A stretch of DNA of 64,000 nucleotides from Ruania suaedae. Its GTDB lineage: Bacteria; Actinomycetota; Actinomycetes; Actinomycetales; Beutenbergiaceae. The notes under the pieces are model-generated. The model was not told the origin of the DNA and searched no databases. It saw only the letters and a program-made list of their open reading frames with translations. The first letter of the stretch is position 1. Each line of letters opens with the position of its first letter. The DNA is taken from assembly GCF_021049265.1 (NCBI RefSeq), contig NZ_CP088018.1:1488001-1552000 (forward strand), written 5' to 3'. Positions 9,632 through 18,946 of the stretch are shown here, one piece after another. Position numbers and translations under genes: made by a program.

Positions 9632-10482
9632 GTCCGTCGGGGCGCCTCGCGGCGGCTGCGGCCGGCGCGGCGGGCACCACTGCCGCGTCCGTGCTCCTGC
9701 GACGCAGCGGCGTACTGGGCGAGCGGTGGGAGCGGACGAACTATCGCGACCGCCGCGTCAGCCTGCGGGGTGGGACCGCGGCCGCGGCCGGGTGCGTGCT
9801 CGCTGCTGCCGCCGCCCCCAGCGGCACGCTGCCCAGGCTCGGCGCCGTGCTGGCGACCGCTGCCGGCGGCGGCTTCGGTGCGCTCGACGACCTGGACCCC
9901 CAGCCGGGCGCGGCGCGCGGCCTGCGCGGGCACCTGCGGGCGCTGGCCCACGGGCGCCTCACCACGGGAGCACTGAAACTGCTCGGGATCTCGGGCTGCG
10001 CCGTCGTCTCGGCCGCGCTGCTCACCGGCGGCGGACGGCGGGGAGCCGCGCACAGGCCCTCGCCACTCGCCCGTGTACTCGACGTGGTCTCCTCCGGAGC
10101 GCTCATCGCCGGGACAGCCAACCTGATCAACCTCTTCGACCTGCGCCCCGGCCGCGGGGTGAAGGTCGTCACGCTGGCCTCGGCTCCGCTTCTCGGCCGA
10201 CCCGACACCGGCGGAGCACTCGCGGCAGCGGCGGCCGCCGTGGCGGCAGCCTCCGCCCCCGGCGATCTGCGTGAGCGCACCATGCTCGGCGACACCGGCG
10301 CCAACGCCCTCGGTGCGCTGCTGGGTTCGGCGCTCGCCACCCATCCCCGCGCTGCGGTGCGCACCGGCGCGCTGGCCGTCGTCGTCGGCCTCATCCTCGC
10401 GAGCGAGCGCGTGAGCTTCTCGGCCGTCATCGCCGGGTCCCCGGCGCTGCGCGCGGTGGACGACTGGGGCCGTCTGCGGTGA
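9628..10482 (+). CDS. Short PNPT (WecA/MraY)-like membrane protein
   Basis: A 284-residue, very hydrophobic protein related to polyprenyl-phosphate N-acetylhexosamine-1-phosphate transferases. It keeps three family signatures: GALDDLD (about 84-90, the Mg-binding DD pair), NLINLFDLRPGRG (about 165-177, equivalent to the NxxNFxDG motif) and LGDTGAN (about 220-226, the GDxGS motif). It is clearly shorter than MraY or WecA (usually 320-360 residues), and I do not see the His-rich cytoplasmic loop. It lies between mctB/steB and murJ with 4-bp overlaps, so a role in lipid-linked precursor metabolism is likely but unproven. Confidence 0.7.
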   Translation: MSPSGRLAAAAAGAAGTTAASVLLRRSGVLGERWERTNYRDRRVSLRGGTAAAAGCVLAAAAAPSGTLPRLGAVLATAAGGGFGALDDLDPQPGAARGLRGHLRALAHGRLTTGALKLLGISGCAVVSAALLTGGGRRGAAHRPSPLARVLDVVSSGALIAGTANLINLFDLRPGRGVKVVTLASAPLLGRPDTGGALAAAAAAVAAASAPGDLRERTMLGDTGANALGALLGSALATHPRAAVRTGALAVVVGLILASERVSFSAVIAGSPALRAVDDWGRLR

Positions 10483-12107
10483 AGGTCAGCCGCCTGCTCG
10501 GGCCGGTAGCAGGAGCGGCGACCATGATCGCCGCACTGACCATCGTCTCGCGGCTGCTCGGCTTCGGCCGGTGGCTGGTGCAGGCGGAGACGGTTCGCTC
10601 GGGCGCCGTCGGGGATGCCTACGCCTCCGCGAACATGGTGCCGAACGTCCTCTACGAGGTGGTGGCCGGCGGCGCACTCGCCGGCGCGGTCATCCCGCTG
10701 CTGGCGGGCCCGATCGCGCGGGCCGTCCGCTCCGACGTCGACCGCATCTCCTCCGCGCTGCTTACCTGGGCGATCGCCGCACTGCTTCCCGTCGCGCTCG
10801 TCCTCACCGTGCTGGCCCGCCCCATCGCCGGTCTGCTGCCGGAGGTGGCCGGTGCCGACCCTGCGGTCCAGCTGGAGGTGACCACCCGGTTCCTGCAGAT
10901 CTTCGCCCCGCAGGTGGTGCTCTACGGCGTCGGGGTGGTCCTGACCGGCGTGCTGCAGGCGCACCGGCGTTTCCTCGCGCCGGTGCTGGCCCCGATCGCC
11001 TCCACCGGCGTGGTGATCGTCAGCTACCTGGTGTTCGCATCCCTCGCGGAGGGTCTGCAGGACTCGCCGGCCGCGCTGCCCGATGCGGCCTTCGCCTGGC
11101 TGGCGTGGGGGACCACGGCGGGAGTGGCTGCGCTGGCGCTGCCGCTGCTGATCCCGGTGCGCCGCTGCGGTGTCAGGCTGCGCCCGACGTTCCGTTTCCC
11201 CCCGGGCGTGGCCAGGCGAGCCCGGTCGCTGGCACTGGCCGGGCTCGGTTCGCTGCTCGCCCAGCAGCTGTCCGTGCTCGCCGTGCTGTGGGCTTCACGC
11301 ACGGGCGGTGACGCGGGCACCATCCTCATCTTCCAATGGACACAGGCCGTCTATCTCCTGCCCTACGCGGTGCTCGCCGTGCCGCTGGCCACGGCCGTCT
11401 TCCCCCGGGTCGCCGAGCTGGCGGCGGTCGAGCACCGCGGACTGAACCGCACGGTCTGGACGGCGGTCCGCGGGGTGCTGGCCGCCGCCGTGCTCGGGGC
11501 AGGTGTCCTCGCTGCGGTCGCTCCCGCGGTGGAGCAGGTATTCGCCGGCTGTGACGGTGCCGGGGTGTGCGCTAACGACACGGCCGGGATGGATCGAGCG
11601 CTGTCGGTCATGGCCCCGGGTGTCATCGGCCTGTCGGTGATCTTCCTGGTCTCCCGGGTGCTCTACACGATGGACCGCAACCGGGCGGCGGTGTCCGCCA
11701 CGGCGCTCGGCTGGCTGGTGGTGGCGCTCGCTGCTGTGCTCGGGGTGGCCCGCTTCGCTCCGGCGGGCGCGCAGGCACCGACCACGCTGCTGGTGCTGGC
11801 CGCTGCCCACACCGCCGGGATGGCGATCGCGGGTCTGGTGCTGCTGGCACTGCTCGCGCGCGCCCTGCACCAGCGCCCACCCGGACCGGTGGTCCGCACC
11901 GTCTCGGTGGCCGCAGCCGGCGCGCTGCTCGGCGCCCTCCTCGGGCGGCAGGTCGGGCTCGCACTGCTCACCACACTCGGACCCGGCCCGGCCGATGCCG
12001 CGCTGGCCGGCGCAGCCGGTGCGCTCGTCGCTGTCCTGGTGGCAGGGGCGGTGGTGCTCGTCGCGGATCGTGGGATCCTTGACCTCGTGAGGAGACACCG
12101 TGCCTGA
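10479..12107 (+). CDS. murJ: Lipid II flippase MurJ
   Basis: A 542-residue polytopic membrane protein of the MOP superfamily that flips lipid II outward for peptidoglycan synthesis. The N-terminal ALTIVSRLLGFGR and the AYASANMVPNVLYEVVAGGAL block are diagnostic for MurJ/MviN. About 14 hydrophobic segments follow. There is no C-terminal pseudokinase extension of the kind found in the mycobacterial homologue. The GTG start overlaps the preceding stop (GTGA). The end overlaps the GT4 gene by 8 bp. Confidence 0.94.
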   Translation: MKVSRLLGPVAGAATMIAALTIVSRLLGFGRWLVQAETVRSGAVGDAYASANMVPNVLYEVVAGGALAGAVIPLLAGPIARAVRSDVDRISSALLTWAIAALLPVALVLTVLARPIAGLLPEVAGADPAVQLEVTTRFLQIFAPQVVLYGVGVVLTGVLQAHRRFLAPVLAPIASTGVVIVSYLVFASLAEGLQDSPAALPDAAFAWLAWGTTAGVAALALPLLIPVRRCGVRLRPTFRFPPGVARRARSLALAGLGSLLAQQLSVLAVLWASRTGGDAGTILIFQWTQAVYLLPYAVLAVPLATAVFPRVAELAAVEHRGLNRTVWTAVRGVLAAAVLGAGVLAAVAPAVEQVFAGCDGAGVCANDTAGMDRALSVMAPGVIGLSVIFLVSRVLYTMDRNRAAVSATALGWLVVALAAVLGVARFAPAGAQAPTTLLVLAAAHTAGMAIAGLVLLALLARALHQRPPGPVVRTVSVAAAGALLGALLGRQVGLALLTTLGPGPADAALAGAAGALVAVLVAGAVVLVADRGILDLVRRHRA

Positions 12108-13200
12108 CCTCAGGATCGTCCAGCTGACCGGTTCCACCGACGGGGGGATCGGTCGTCACGTGCGCGAGATGGCCACCGAGCTCTCGAACCGACACCGGGT
12201 GATCCTGGCCGGGCCACGGGAGGCGCTCGCTGACGCCGCGCCGGACCTGCGTACCAGCGTGATCGACGTCAGTGACCGCCCGCGGGTCTCCGACGCGGCC
12301 GCCGTCTCCCGGATCCGCCGGATCGCCCGGGGGGCCGACGTGCTGCACGCGCACGGCCTGCGTGCCGGCGCGCTCGCGGCCCTTGCGCTGAGCGCACCGA
12401 CGCCCGAACGGACGGCCTTGGTGGTGACCCTGCACAACGCCGCCGTCGGAGGGTTCGGCGTGCGCTCGGTCGGCGCAGGGCTCCTGCGTGTGATCACCGC
12501 CCGTGCCGACGTCGTCCTGGGTGTCAGCGGTGACCTCGTCGACGACGCCCGGGCGCACGGGGCGCGGCGCAGCGAACGGGCGCTGATCCCCGCGCCCGCG
12601 CACGGCCCGCAGGCGCCCGCCTGGAGCGAGACCTCCCGCCGGGCGGCCGGCGTGGGCCCGGGCCAGCAGATCGTGCTCACCCTCGCCCGGCTGGCGCCGC
12701 AGAAGGGCCTCGGCCTGCTCGCGGACTCGGCGGCCCTGCTCGCCGACCGTGTCCCGGCGGCACGCTGGCTGGTCGCCGGGAGCGGACCGCTGATGGACGA
12801 GCTCGCCGACCAGATCCTGGGCGAGGCGCTTCCGGTCACCCTGCTCGGCAGACGCCCGGACGTGCCGACCATGCTCGCGTCCGCCGATGTCGTGGTGAGC
12901 ACGAGCGCCTGGGAGGGGCAACCGCTCAACCTGCAGGAGGCACTCGCCGCGGGCGCACCGATCGTCGCCACCGACGTCGGTGGCACGCGGGAGGTCACGG
13001 GCCAGGCCGCGCTGCTGGTGCCCTACGGCGACCCGGACGCCCTGGTCTCGGCCCTCACCCGGGTGCTCACCGACGACGGCCTGCGCGCCGAGCTAGGCCA
13101 CCGGTCGCTGGCCCGGGCAGCCGAGCTGCCGCGCACGGCCGACGCATGCGCCCAGCTCGAGCGCATCTACGCCGAGGCGGCCCAAGCAGTGATAGCGTAG
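12100..13200 (+). CDS. GT4 family glycosyltransferase
   Basis: A 366-residue GT-B fold enzyme. The N-terminal domain has the Gly-rich acceptor loop DGGIGRHV (about 14-21) and VLHAHGLRAG. The C-terminal domain has LARLAPQKG (about 195-203) and the sugar-nucleotide site SAWEGQPLNLQEAL (about 267-280), ending with a GGTREV loop. GTGAGGAG (12087-12094) precedes GTG 12100, which lies inside the end of murJ. Following steA, mctB, the PNPT-like gene and murJ, it probably glycosylates an envelope lipid or polymer precursor. Donor and acceptor are unknown. Confidence 0.85.
   Translation: MPDLRIVQLTGSTDGGIGRHVREMATELSNRHRVILAGPREALADAAPDLRTSVIDVSDRPRVSDAAAVSRIRRIARGADVLHAHGLRAGALAALALSAPTPERTALVVTLHNAAVGGFGVRSVGAGLLRVITARADVVLGVSGDLVDDARAHGARRSERALIPAPAHGPQAPAWSETSRRAAGVGPGQQIVLTLARLAPQKGLGLLADSAALLADRVPAARWLVAGSGPLMDELADQILGEALPVTLLGRRPDVPTMLASADVVVSTSAWEGQPLNLQEALAAGAPIVATDVGGTREVTGQAALLVPYGDPDALVSALTRVLTDDGLRAELGHRSLARAAELPRTADACAQLERIYAEAAQAVIA
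13193..13198 (+). promoter_or_regulatory. -10 element of pyrG (leaderless type)
   Basis: TAGCGT ends 8 nt before GTG 13207 and overlaps the stop codon of the GT4 gene. No Shine-Dalgarno site separates it from pyrG, so the mRNA probably begins at or next to the start codon. Confidence 0.5.
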
Positions 13201-13206
13201 AAGCCC

Positions 13207-14892
13207 GTGGTGATCACTTCGAACTCCGGTCAGGCTGGCGGCGTCCCGCGGCACATCTTCGTCACCGGGGGCGTGGCGTCCTCGCTCGGGAAAGGCCTGA
13301 CGGCCTCCAGTCTGGGGCACCTCCTGCGCGGTCGAGGCCTGCGTGTGACGATGCAGAAGCTCGACCCGTATCTCAATGTCGATCCCGGCACGATGAACCC
13401 GTTCCAGCACGGTGAGGTGTTCGTCACCGAGGACGGCGCGGAGACGGACCTGGACATCGGGCACTACGAGCGGTTCCTGGACGTCAACCTGGACGCCGGG
13501 GCGAACGTGACCACCGGCGTCGTCTACTCGAACGTGATCGCGAAGGAGCGGCGCGGCGAGTACCTGGGCGACACCGTGCAGGTCATCCCGCACATCACCG
13601 ACGAGATCAAGCGCCGGATGCGGGCGCAGGCTCACCCGGCCACCGGGGAGGCGCCGGATGTCATCATCACCGAGATCGGCGGCACGGTCGGTGACATCGA
13701 GTCCCAGCCCTTCCTCGAGGCGGCCCGCCAGGTCCGCCAGGACATCGGCCGCGACAACGTCTTCTTCGTCCACGTCTCCCTGGTGCCCTATCTCGGGCCC
13801 AGCGGCGAGCTGAAGACCAAGCCGACCCAGCACTCGGTCGCCGCCCTGCGCAGCATCGGGATCCAGCCCGACGCGATCGTGTGCCGCTCCGACCGCGACA
13901 TCCCGGAGTCGGTGAAGTCGAAGATCGCCTCGATGTGCGATGTCGATCGCGAGGCGGTCATCACCTGCGTGGACGCCCCGAGCATCTACGACATCCCCAA
14001 GGTCATCCACTCCGAGGGCCTCGACGCCTACGTCATCCGCCGGCTGAACATCCCGTTCCGGGACGTCGACTGGGACATGTGGAACGTCCTGCTCCAGCGC
14101 GTCCACCATCCCGCGGACGAGGTGGAGATCGCCCTCGTCGGCAAGTACGTCGACCTGCCCGACGCCTACCTCTCGGTGACCGAGGCGCTGCGTGCCGGCG
14201 GCTTCCACACCAACACCCGCGTGCGGCTGCGATGGGTCCCCTCGGACGAGTGCCGGACCGAGGAGGGCGCACAGAAGGCGCTCAGCGGTGTCGACGGGGT
14301 CCTGGTACCCGGTGGCTTCGGGGTGCGCGGGATCGAGGGCAAGCTCGGCGCCCTGCGATGGGCGCGCGAGCACCAGGTCCCGACCCTGGGGATCTGCCTC
14401 GGCCTGCAGTGCATGGTCATCGAGTACGCCCGCACCGTGCTGGGCCTGGAGAACGCCTCCTCCACGGAGTTCGACCCGGGCACCCCCGATCCGGTGGTGG
14501 CCACCATGGCCGAGCAGCTCGCGATCGTCGACGGCGAGGGCGACCTCGGCGGCACGATGCGCCTGGGCGCCTACGACGCCGTGCTGACGCCGGGCTCGGT
14601 GATCGCCGAGACCTACGGCAGCGAGCGCGTCAGCGAGCGTCACCGGCACCGCTACGAGGTGAACAACACCTACCGCGACGCACTCGCCGAGGCAGGGCTG
14701 CAGATCAGCGGCCGGTCGCCGGACTCCTCGCTGGTGGAGTTCGTCGAGCTGGACCGTGACAAGCATCCCTACTACGTCGCCACGCAGGCCCACCCGGAGT
14801 TCAAGTCGCGGCCCACCCGGGCGCACCCGCTGTTCATCGGCCTCGTCTCGGCCGCGCTGGAGCGCCAGCGGGAGACCCGGCTGCTCGGATGA
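13207..14892 (+). CDS. pyrG: CTP synthase
   Basis: A 561-residue glutamine-dependent enzyme converting UTP to CTP. The amidoligase domain opens with [14 protein letters not shown], followed by [12 protein letters not shown] and the Mg site [12 protein letters not shown]. The glutaminase domain has the nucleophile in GICLGLQC (about Cys397) and the His/Glu pair in AHPEFKSRP (His529, Glu531). Length and motifs are complete. GTG 13207 is used; GTG 13210 is equally possible. The stop overlaps the NUDIX start, and pyrG followed by a NUDIX gene repeats the Rv1699-Rv1700 pair. Confidence 0.98.
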   Translation: MVITSNSGQAGGVPRHIFVTGGVASSLGKGLTASSLGHLLRGRGLRVTMQKLDPYLNVDPGTMNPFQHGEVFVTEDGAETDLDIGHYERFLDVNLDAGANVTTGVVYSNVIAKERRGEYLGDTVQVIPHITDEIKRRMRAQAHPATGEAPDVIITEIGGTVGDIESQPFLEAARQVRQDIGRDNVFFVHVSLVPYLGPSGELKTKPTQHSVAALRSIGIQPDAIVCRSDRDIPESVKSKIASMCDVDREAVITCVDAPSIYDIPKVIHSEGLDAYVIRRLNIPFRDVDWDMWNVLLQRVHHPADEVEIALVGKYVDLPDAYLSVTEALRAGGFHTNTRVRLRWVPSDECRTEEGAQKALSGVDGVLVPGGFGVRGIEGKLGALRWAREHQVPTLGICLGLQCMVIEYARTVLGLENASSTEFDPGTPDPVVATMAEQLAIVDGEGDLGGTMRLGAYDAVLTPGSVIAETYGSERVSERHRHRYEVNNTYRDALAEAGLQISGRSPDSSLVEFVELDRDKHPYYVATQAHPEFKSRPTRAHPLFIGLVSAALERQRETRLLG

Positions 14893-15521
14893 GCGAGCCG
14901 CTGCATGACGAGCGGACGGACCTGCCGATCTCCGATCGGCGGGAGCTGCACTCCGGATACGTGATGGATCTGGTCTCCGAGGCGGTCGACCTGGGGATCG
15001 CCGGTGAGGTGCGGCGTGAGTTCGTCCGCCACCCCGGCGCCGTGGCCGTCGTGGCGCTCGACGACGAGGACCGGGTCGCGCTCGTGCGGCAGTACCGCCA
15101 CCCGGTGCGCGCGCACCTGTGGGAGGTGCCGGCGGGCCTGCTCGACGTGCCCGGCGAGCCGCTGCAGGCCGCGGCGGCGCGGGAGCTGGCGGAGGAGGCC
15201 GACCTGCGCGCGACCACGTGGCACACGCTCGTCGACTTCTTCACCTCACCGGGCGGCAGCGACGAGCGGATCCGAATCTTCCTCGCCCGGGGCCTGACCG
15301 GTGTGCCCGAGAGCCACCGTCACCAGCGGGAGGCCGAAGAGCTGGACATGGACCTGGCCTGGGTACCGCTGCAGGACGTGGTGGCCGCCGCCCTGACGGG
15401 GCGGGTCCACAACCCCAGCACCGTCACGGGCGTCCTCGCCGCGCATGCGGCTCGCGGGCAGGGATGGTCCCCGCTGCGACCGGCCGACGCGCCGTGGCAG
15501 CCGGCCTGGCACCGCGACTGA
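14889..15521 (+). CDS. NUDIX hydrolase, ADP-ribose pyrophosphatase type
   Basis: A 210-residue hydrolase that probably splits ADP-ribose to AMP and ribose 5-phosphate, as the Rv1700 family does. The Nudix box lies about residues 84-106, with the catalytic core RELAEEADL. Upstream, [11 protein letters not shown] and EVPAGL are typical of the ADP-ribose subfamily. ATGA overlap couples it to pyrG. It ends 9 bp from the convergent ctaA gene. Other NUDIX substrates cannot be excluded. Confidence 0.9.
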   Translation: MSEPLHDERTDLPISDRRELHSGYVMDLVSEAVDLGIAGEVRREFVRHPGAVAVVALDDEDRVALVRQYRHPVRAHLWEVPAGLLDVPGEPLQAAAARELAEEADLRATTWHTLVDFFTSPGGSDERIRIFLARGLTGVPESHRHQREAEELDMDLAWVPLQDVVAAALTGRVHNPSTVTGVLAAHAARGQGWSPLRPADAPWQPAWHRD

Positions 15522-15530
15522 GCGCCGGAG

Positions 15531-16457
15531 TCAGGAGCGCACGCTGCGCTCGTGCATCGCCGCCAGGGTGAACGCCGTGGTCGCCACCAGCAGCGCCGCC
15601 CCGATCATGTGCATACCCACGAGGAGCTCGGGCAGGCCGGTGAAGTACTGCACGTAGCCGATCGCGCCCTGCGCGAGCGTCACCGCGATGAGGAGCCAGA
15701 CCCGCCGTCGCAGCGTGCCGACGCGCCTGACCGCCCCCTTGCCGGCGCGCACGACGTTGACGGCGAACGCCAGCAGCAGACCGGTGAAGACCCACACCGA
15801 CCCCGCGTGCAACCGGGCGACCAACACCGGGTCCACCTCGAACCGGTAGCCCATCTCCGCGTCGCCCGAGTGCGGGCCCGCACCGGTGACGATCATGCCC
15901 AGCACGACCACGACGGCGGCCACGCCTGCCAGTGACCAGCCCAGCCCCCGGGCGGGCCGGCCCAGCACCGGGGCCATCCGGCGTGGGCGGAACCACCCCA
16001 CCACCAACCAGGCGGAGATCCACACCAGCACCGCCGAGATGAGGAAGTGCGAGCCGACCAGCGCCGGGTGCAGCTCGAAGCGCACCGTCATCCCGCCGAG
16101 CACCGCCTGCAGCACCGACAGGGCGAGGGGTAGCGCGACCAGCCGCCGGTAGGCCGCCGTCGGCGCGGGCTGGACGCCCGAGGCCCGTACCGCCTGGACC
16201 AGCACCACCAGCAGCAGCGCCACCAGGACCACCACGGCACCGAGCACCCGGTTGCCGAACTCCACGTACGGGTGGATGGAGGTCGCGTCATGGAAGGTGG
16301 GGGAGAACTGGCCGGGCTCGCAGTTCGGCCACGAGGAGCAGCCCAGTCCCGAGCCGGTCAGGCGCACTGCGCCTCCGGTGCCGATGATGACGATCTGCGC
16401 GACGAGATTGCTCACCACGGCGATCGTGGTCAGCCGGGCGATGGTCTGGGGCCTCAC
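15531..16457 (-). CDS. ctaA: Heme A synthase (COX15/CtaA)
   Basis: A 308-residue integral membrane protein with about eight helices that oxidises heme O to heme A for the aa3-type cytochrome oxidase. It opens with TGGAVRLTGSGLGCSSWPNC, the conserved CtaA N-terminal loop. Four family histidines are visible in SIHPYVEF, FELHPALVGSHF, ARLHAGSVW and VGMHMIGAAL. The start is GTG 16457, placed by a -10 hexamer 6 nt upstream. A SURF1 gene for the same oxidase lies at 29305. Confidence 0.94.
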   Translation of the reverse strand: MRPQTIARLTTIAVVSNLVAQIVIIGTGGAVRLTGSGLGCSSWPNCEPGQFSPTFHDATSIHPYVEFGNRVLGAVVVLVALLLVVLVQAVRASGVQPAPTAAYRRLVALPLALSVLQAVLGGMTVRFELHPALVGSHFLISAVLVWISAWLVVGWFRPRRMAPVLGRPARGLGWSLAGVAAVVVVLGMIVTGAGPHSGDAEMGYRFEVDPVLVARLHAGSVWVFTGLLLAFAVNVVRAGKGAVRRVGTLRRRVWLLIAVTLAQGAIGYVQYFTGLPELLVGMHMIGAALLVATTAFTLAAMHERSVRS

Positions 16458-16463
16458 GTGACT

Positions 16464-16469
16464 ACGGTA
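16464..16469 (-). promoter_or_regulatory. -10 element of ctaA (leaderless type)
   Basis: Read on the minus strand this is TACCGT followed by AGTCAC and then GTG 16457, a 6-nt gap with no ribosome-binding site. Confidence 0.6.
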
Positions 16470-16529
16470 ATCCGCGCCGGAGCCCTCACGGCGCCGTCGG
16501 CGTGGTGCCGGACGTGGGACGGCACACAG

Positions 16530-17273
16530 TCATTGCCAGCGGAACCAGCGCGCCGTCGCCGCGGTGAGCACGAGGGTCCACCCGGCCAGCACCGCCAGTG
16601 CCAGGACGGTCGGGGCCAGCGGCCCTCCGGTGAGCGAGGAGCGCAGGGCCTCGCCGAGAGCTCCGGAGGGAAGGAAGCGGGTGACCGCATTGGCGGGCAG
16701 GAGCACGCCGCCGCCGACCACGAGCAGCAGCCACAGCAGATTCGCGCCGGCCAGCACCGCCTCGGCCCGCAACGTCCCGGCGATCAGCAGCGCGAGCGCG
16801 GTGAAGGCCGAGGTGCCGAGCAACACGGCCGCCAGCGCCAGCCCGAGACCGGACGGGTCCGGCCGCCACCCCAGCGCCAGCGCGAGCGAGCCGAGCAGCA
16901 CCACCTGCAGCACCTCGGTGGCCAGGACCCCGAGCACCTTGCCACCGAGCAGCCCGGTGCGACCCAACGGGGTGGTGGCGAGCAGACGCAGGGCTCCCGC
17001 GCGGCGGTCGAACCCGGTAGCGATGGCCTGGGAGGTGAAGGCGGTCGACATCACCGCCAGTGCGAGCACGCCGGGGGTGGCCACATCGACGGCTGCCTGC
17101 CCGTCGGTGTCCAGGCGCACCAGGTCCGTCCGCGCGAGCACCACGAGCACCAGCGCGGGCAGGACCAGCGTCAGCAGCAGCTGTTCGCCGTTGCGCAGCA
17201 GGTTGCGCACCTCGAACCCGGCGTGGGAGACGACCCGTGCGGCCCACGGGCTCGCGCCGGCGTGCCCGGTCAT
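16530..17273 (-). CDS. ABC-2 type transporter permease
   Basis: A 247-residue membrane protein with about six helices and the ABC-2 layout: an N-terminal amphipathic stretch (EVRNLLRNGEQLLL), then paired hydrophobic segments. GFDRRAGALRLLATTPLGR is the cytoplasmic coupling region typical of this class. Its ATG overlaps the stop of the upstream ATPase (ATGA), so the two make one exporter. It lies between the suf regulator and ctaA, as ABC genes do in mycobacteria. The substrate is unknown. Confidence 0.85.
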   Translation of the reverse strand: MTGHAGASPWAARVVSHAGFEVRNLLRNGEQLLLTLVLPALVLVVLARTDLVRLDTDGQAAVDVATPGVLALAVMSTAFTSQAIATGFDRRAGALRLLATTPLGRTGLLGGKVLGVLATEVLQVVLLGSLALALGWRPDPSGLGLALAAVLLGTSAFTALALLIAGTLRAEAVLAGANLLWLLLVVGGGVLLPANAVTRFLPSGALGEALRSSLTGGPLAPTVLALAVLAGWTLVLTAATARWFRWQ

Positions 17274-18112
17274 CGCAGGCTCCGTCCGGTCAGGTCGAGG
17301 AAGACGTCCTCGAGGGTGCGTTCACCGCTCGCCTCCGGTCCGCCACGTACCTGGAGGCCGTGGCGCAGGGCCACCTCCTCGACGGCGTTCCTCGCCTCGG
17401 CCGTGATCGTGCCGGTGAGGTGCAGGCTCTGGGCGGGGGCGCCGTCGTGGGGGAGGCCGGTCAGCTCGGTCACCGTGCCCTCCGCGATGACCGACCCGTG
17501 GTCGATGATCACGACACGATCGGCGAGCTGGGCGGCCTCGTCCATCAGATGGGTGCTGAGCACCACGCTCACGCCGTCCGAGCGCAGGGAGCGCACGAGG
17601 TCCCAGACCGCCAGGCGCGACTGCGGGTCCAGCCCGGCGCTGGGCTCGTCCAGGAACACCAGCTCCGGCCGTCCCACGAGGGCGATCGCGAGGGCCAGGC
17701 GTTGTCGCTGACCACCGGAGAGGCGCCGCACCGAGGTCCGGGCGAAGGGAGCCAGCCCCAGCTCGCGCACCAGCGCGTCGACATCGCGCGGCTGCGCATA
17801 CAGCCGGGCGACGTGCCGCAACAGCTCCTCGGCGCGGGCCATCACCGGCAGGCCGCCGTCCTGCACCATCACGCCCACGCGGGGGCGGAGCGTCGCGGGC
17901 GCGGCGTGCGGATCGCAGCCCAGTACCCGCACCGAACCGGAGTCCGGGCGTTGCAGACCCTCGCAGATCTCCATCGCGGTGGTCTTCCCGGCGCCGTTCG
18001 GGCCCAGGACGGCGGTGATCTCCCCGGCGCGAGCCTGCATCGACAGCCCGGCGAGGGCGCGGGTGGCGCCGAACGAACGATGGACGTCGGTCAGCTCGAC
18101 GGGGCAGGTCAC
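17270..18112 (-). CDS. ABC transporter ATP-binding protein
   Basis: A 280-residue single ABC ATPase with Walker A GPNGAGKT (residues 37-44), signature LSGGQRQR, Walker B LVFLDEPS and H-loop LSTHLMDEA. About 50 residues follow the core. GTG 18112 is chosen because TACGCT lies 8 nt upstream and the family usually starts right before the first beta strand; GTG 18139 would add nine residues and would place that hexamer inside the coding region. It is coupled to the ABC-2 permease at 16530. It is transcribed away from sufR, so the two share a 133-bp upstream region. Confidence 0.9.
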   Translation of the reverse strand: MTCPVELTDVHRSFGATRALAGLSMQARAGEITAVLGPNGAGKTTAMEICEGLQRPDSGSVRVLGCDPHAAPATLRPRVGVMVQDGGLPVMARAEELLRHVARLYAQPRDVDALVRELGLAPFARTSVRRLSGGQRQRLALAIALVGRPELVFLDEPSAGLDPQSRLAVWDLVRSLRSDGVSVVLSTHLMDEAAQLADRVVIIDHGSVIAEGTVTELTGLPHDGAPAQSLHLTGTITAEARNAVEEVALRHGLQVRGGPEASGERTLEDVFLDLTGRSLR

Positions 18113-18120
18113 GGCGTCCA

Positions 18121-18126
18121 AGCGTA
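18121..18126 (-). promoter_or_regulatory. -10 element of the ABC ATPase gene (leaderless type)
   Basis: Minus-strand TACGCT lies 8 nt before GTG 18112, with no Shine-Dalgarno site between them. Confidence 0.45.
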
Positions 18127-18179
18127 CGCGCTGCCTCACCGGCCCCCGACGCCGGCGGCCAGTAAGGATCGCCTTGCTT

Positions 18180-18245
18180 GCGTAGACCCATTTGAGAAAC
18201 GAGAATGTTCACTAATTGGTTGCCACAGCCTGAGGAGGTGAGCGC
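18180..18245 (+). promoter_or_regulatory. AT-rich control region of the suf operon
   Basis: The stretch 18189-18222 is far richer in A and T than its surroundings and directly precedes sufR. It ends with GAGGAGGTGAG (18232-18242), a strong ribosome-binding site for GTG 18246. SufR proteins repress their own operon, so an operator is expected here. I could not define a convincing dyad or a -35/-10 pair by eye. Confidence 0.5.
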
Positions 18246-18935
18246 GTGAGTGTCGAGCACTTGGACGAGACCGAGTCCACCACACGTGAACGCGTGCGTG
18301 ACCTCATCATCGAACTCGGCCCGATCACCGCGGCCGACATGGCCGAGCGACTGGACCTGACCTCCGCGGCCATCCGTCGCCACCTCGGTGCGCTGGAGAA
18401 GGTCGGCCAGGTCACGGTGCGCGAGGACACCTCCGCCGCCCCCCGGGGCCGAGGCCGTCCCGCGAAGCGGTACATCGCCACCCCCGCCGCGCACAAGCCC
18501 GCCGGTGAGGCCTACGCCCGGCTCGCCGTGCAGGCGCTGCAGCAACTCGGCGACGAGGTCGGGCCCGCGGCGGTGGAGGAGTTCGCACGGCACCGCTCGG
18601 CCGAGCTCACGACGCGCTATCGCGCGGCCGTCGAGGCGGCGGGTGAGGACGTCGATGCTCGCGCGGCCGCGCTCGCCCAGGCCCTGAGCCATGACGGCTA
18701 CGCCGCCACCTCCCGGCCGGTCGGCGTGAGCGACACCGTGGCCGTGCAGTTGTGCCAGGGCCACTGCCCGGTCCAGCAGATCGCGGCTCAGTTCCCGCAG
18801 CTGTGCGAGGCCGAGACACAGGCTTTCGCGGACCTGCTCGGCGTGCACGTGCAACGCCTCGCCACGCTCGCCGGTGGCGAGCATGTCTGTACCACCCACA
18901 TACCCGTGTCCATCCCCACCCGCGCGAAGGAATGA
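18246..18935 (+). CDS. sufR: Iron-sulfur-sensing suf operon repressor SufR
   Basis: A 229-residue transcription regulator. The N terminus (about 12-60) is a winged HTH ([20 protein letters not shown]), followed by a GRGRPAKRY wing common to this family. The C-terminal half holds Cys170, Cys174, Cys187 and Cys215, in LCQGHCP and PQLCEAE, matching the cysteines that bind the iron-sulfur cluster of SufR (Rv1460). It is the first gene of the suf operon and likely represses it when clusters are plentiful. Its stop overlaps an alternative ATG of sufB. Confidence 0.93.
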   Translation: MSVEHLDETESTTRERVRDLIIELGPITAADMAERLDLTSAAIRRHLGALEKVGQVTVREDTSAAPRGRGRPAKRYIATPAAHKPAGEAYARLAVQALQQLGDEVGPAAVEEFARHRSAELTTRYRAAVEAAGEDVDARAAALAQALSHDGYAATSRPVGVSDTVAVQLCQGHCPVQQIAAQFPQLCEAETQAFADLLGVHVQRLATLAGGEHVCTTHIPVSIPTRAKE

Positions 18936-18946
18936 GAGCGCCTGAG

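Noticed and set aside
18189-18222. A defined SufR operator in the AT-rich stretch before sufR
   Set aside because: No convincing dyad could be seen. The ATTGGTTGC here also occurs at the sugar operon (49435), but it is unpaired in this place.
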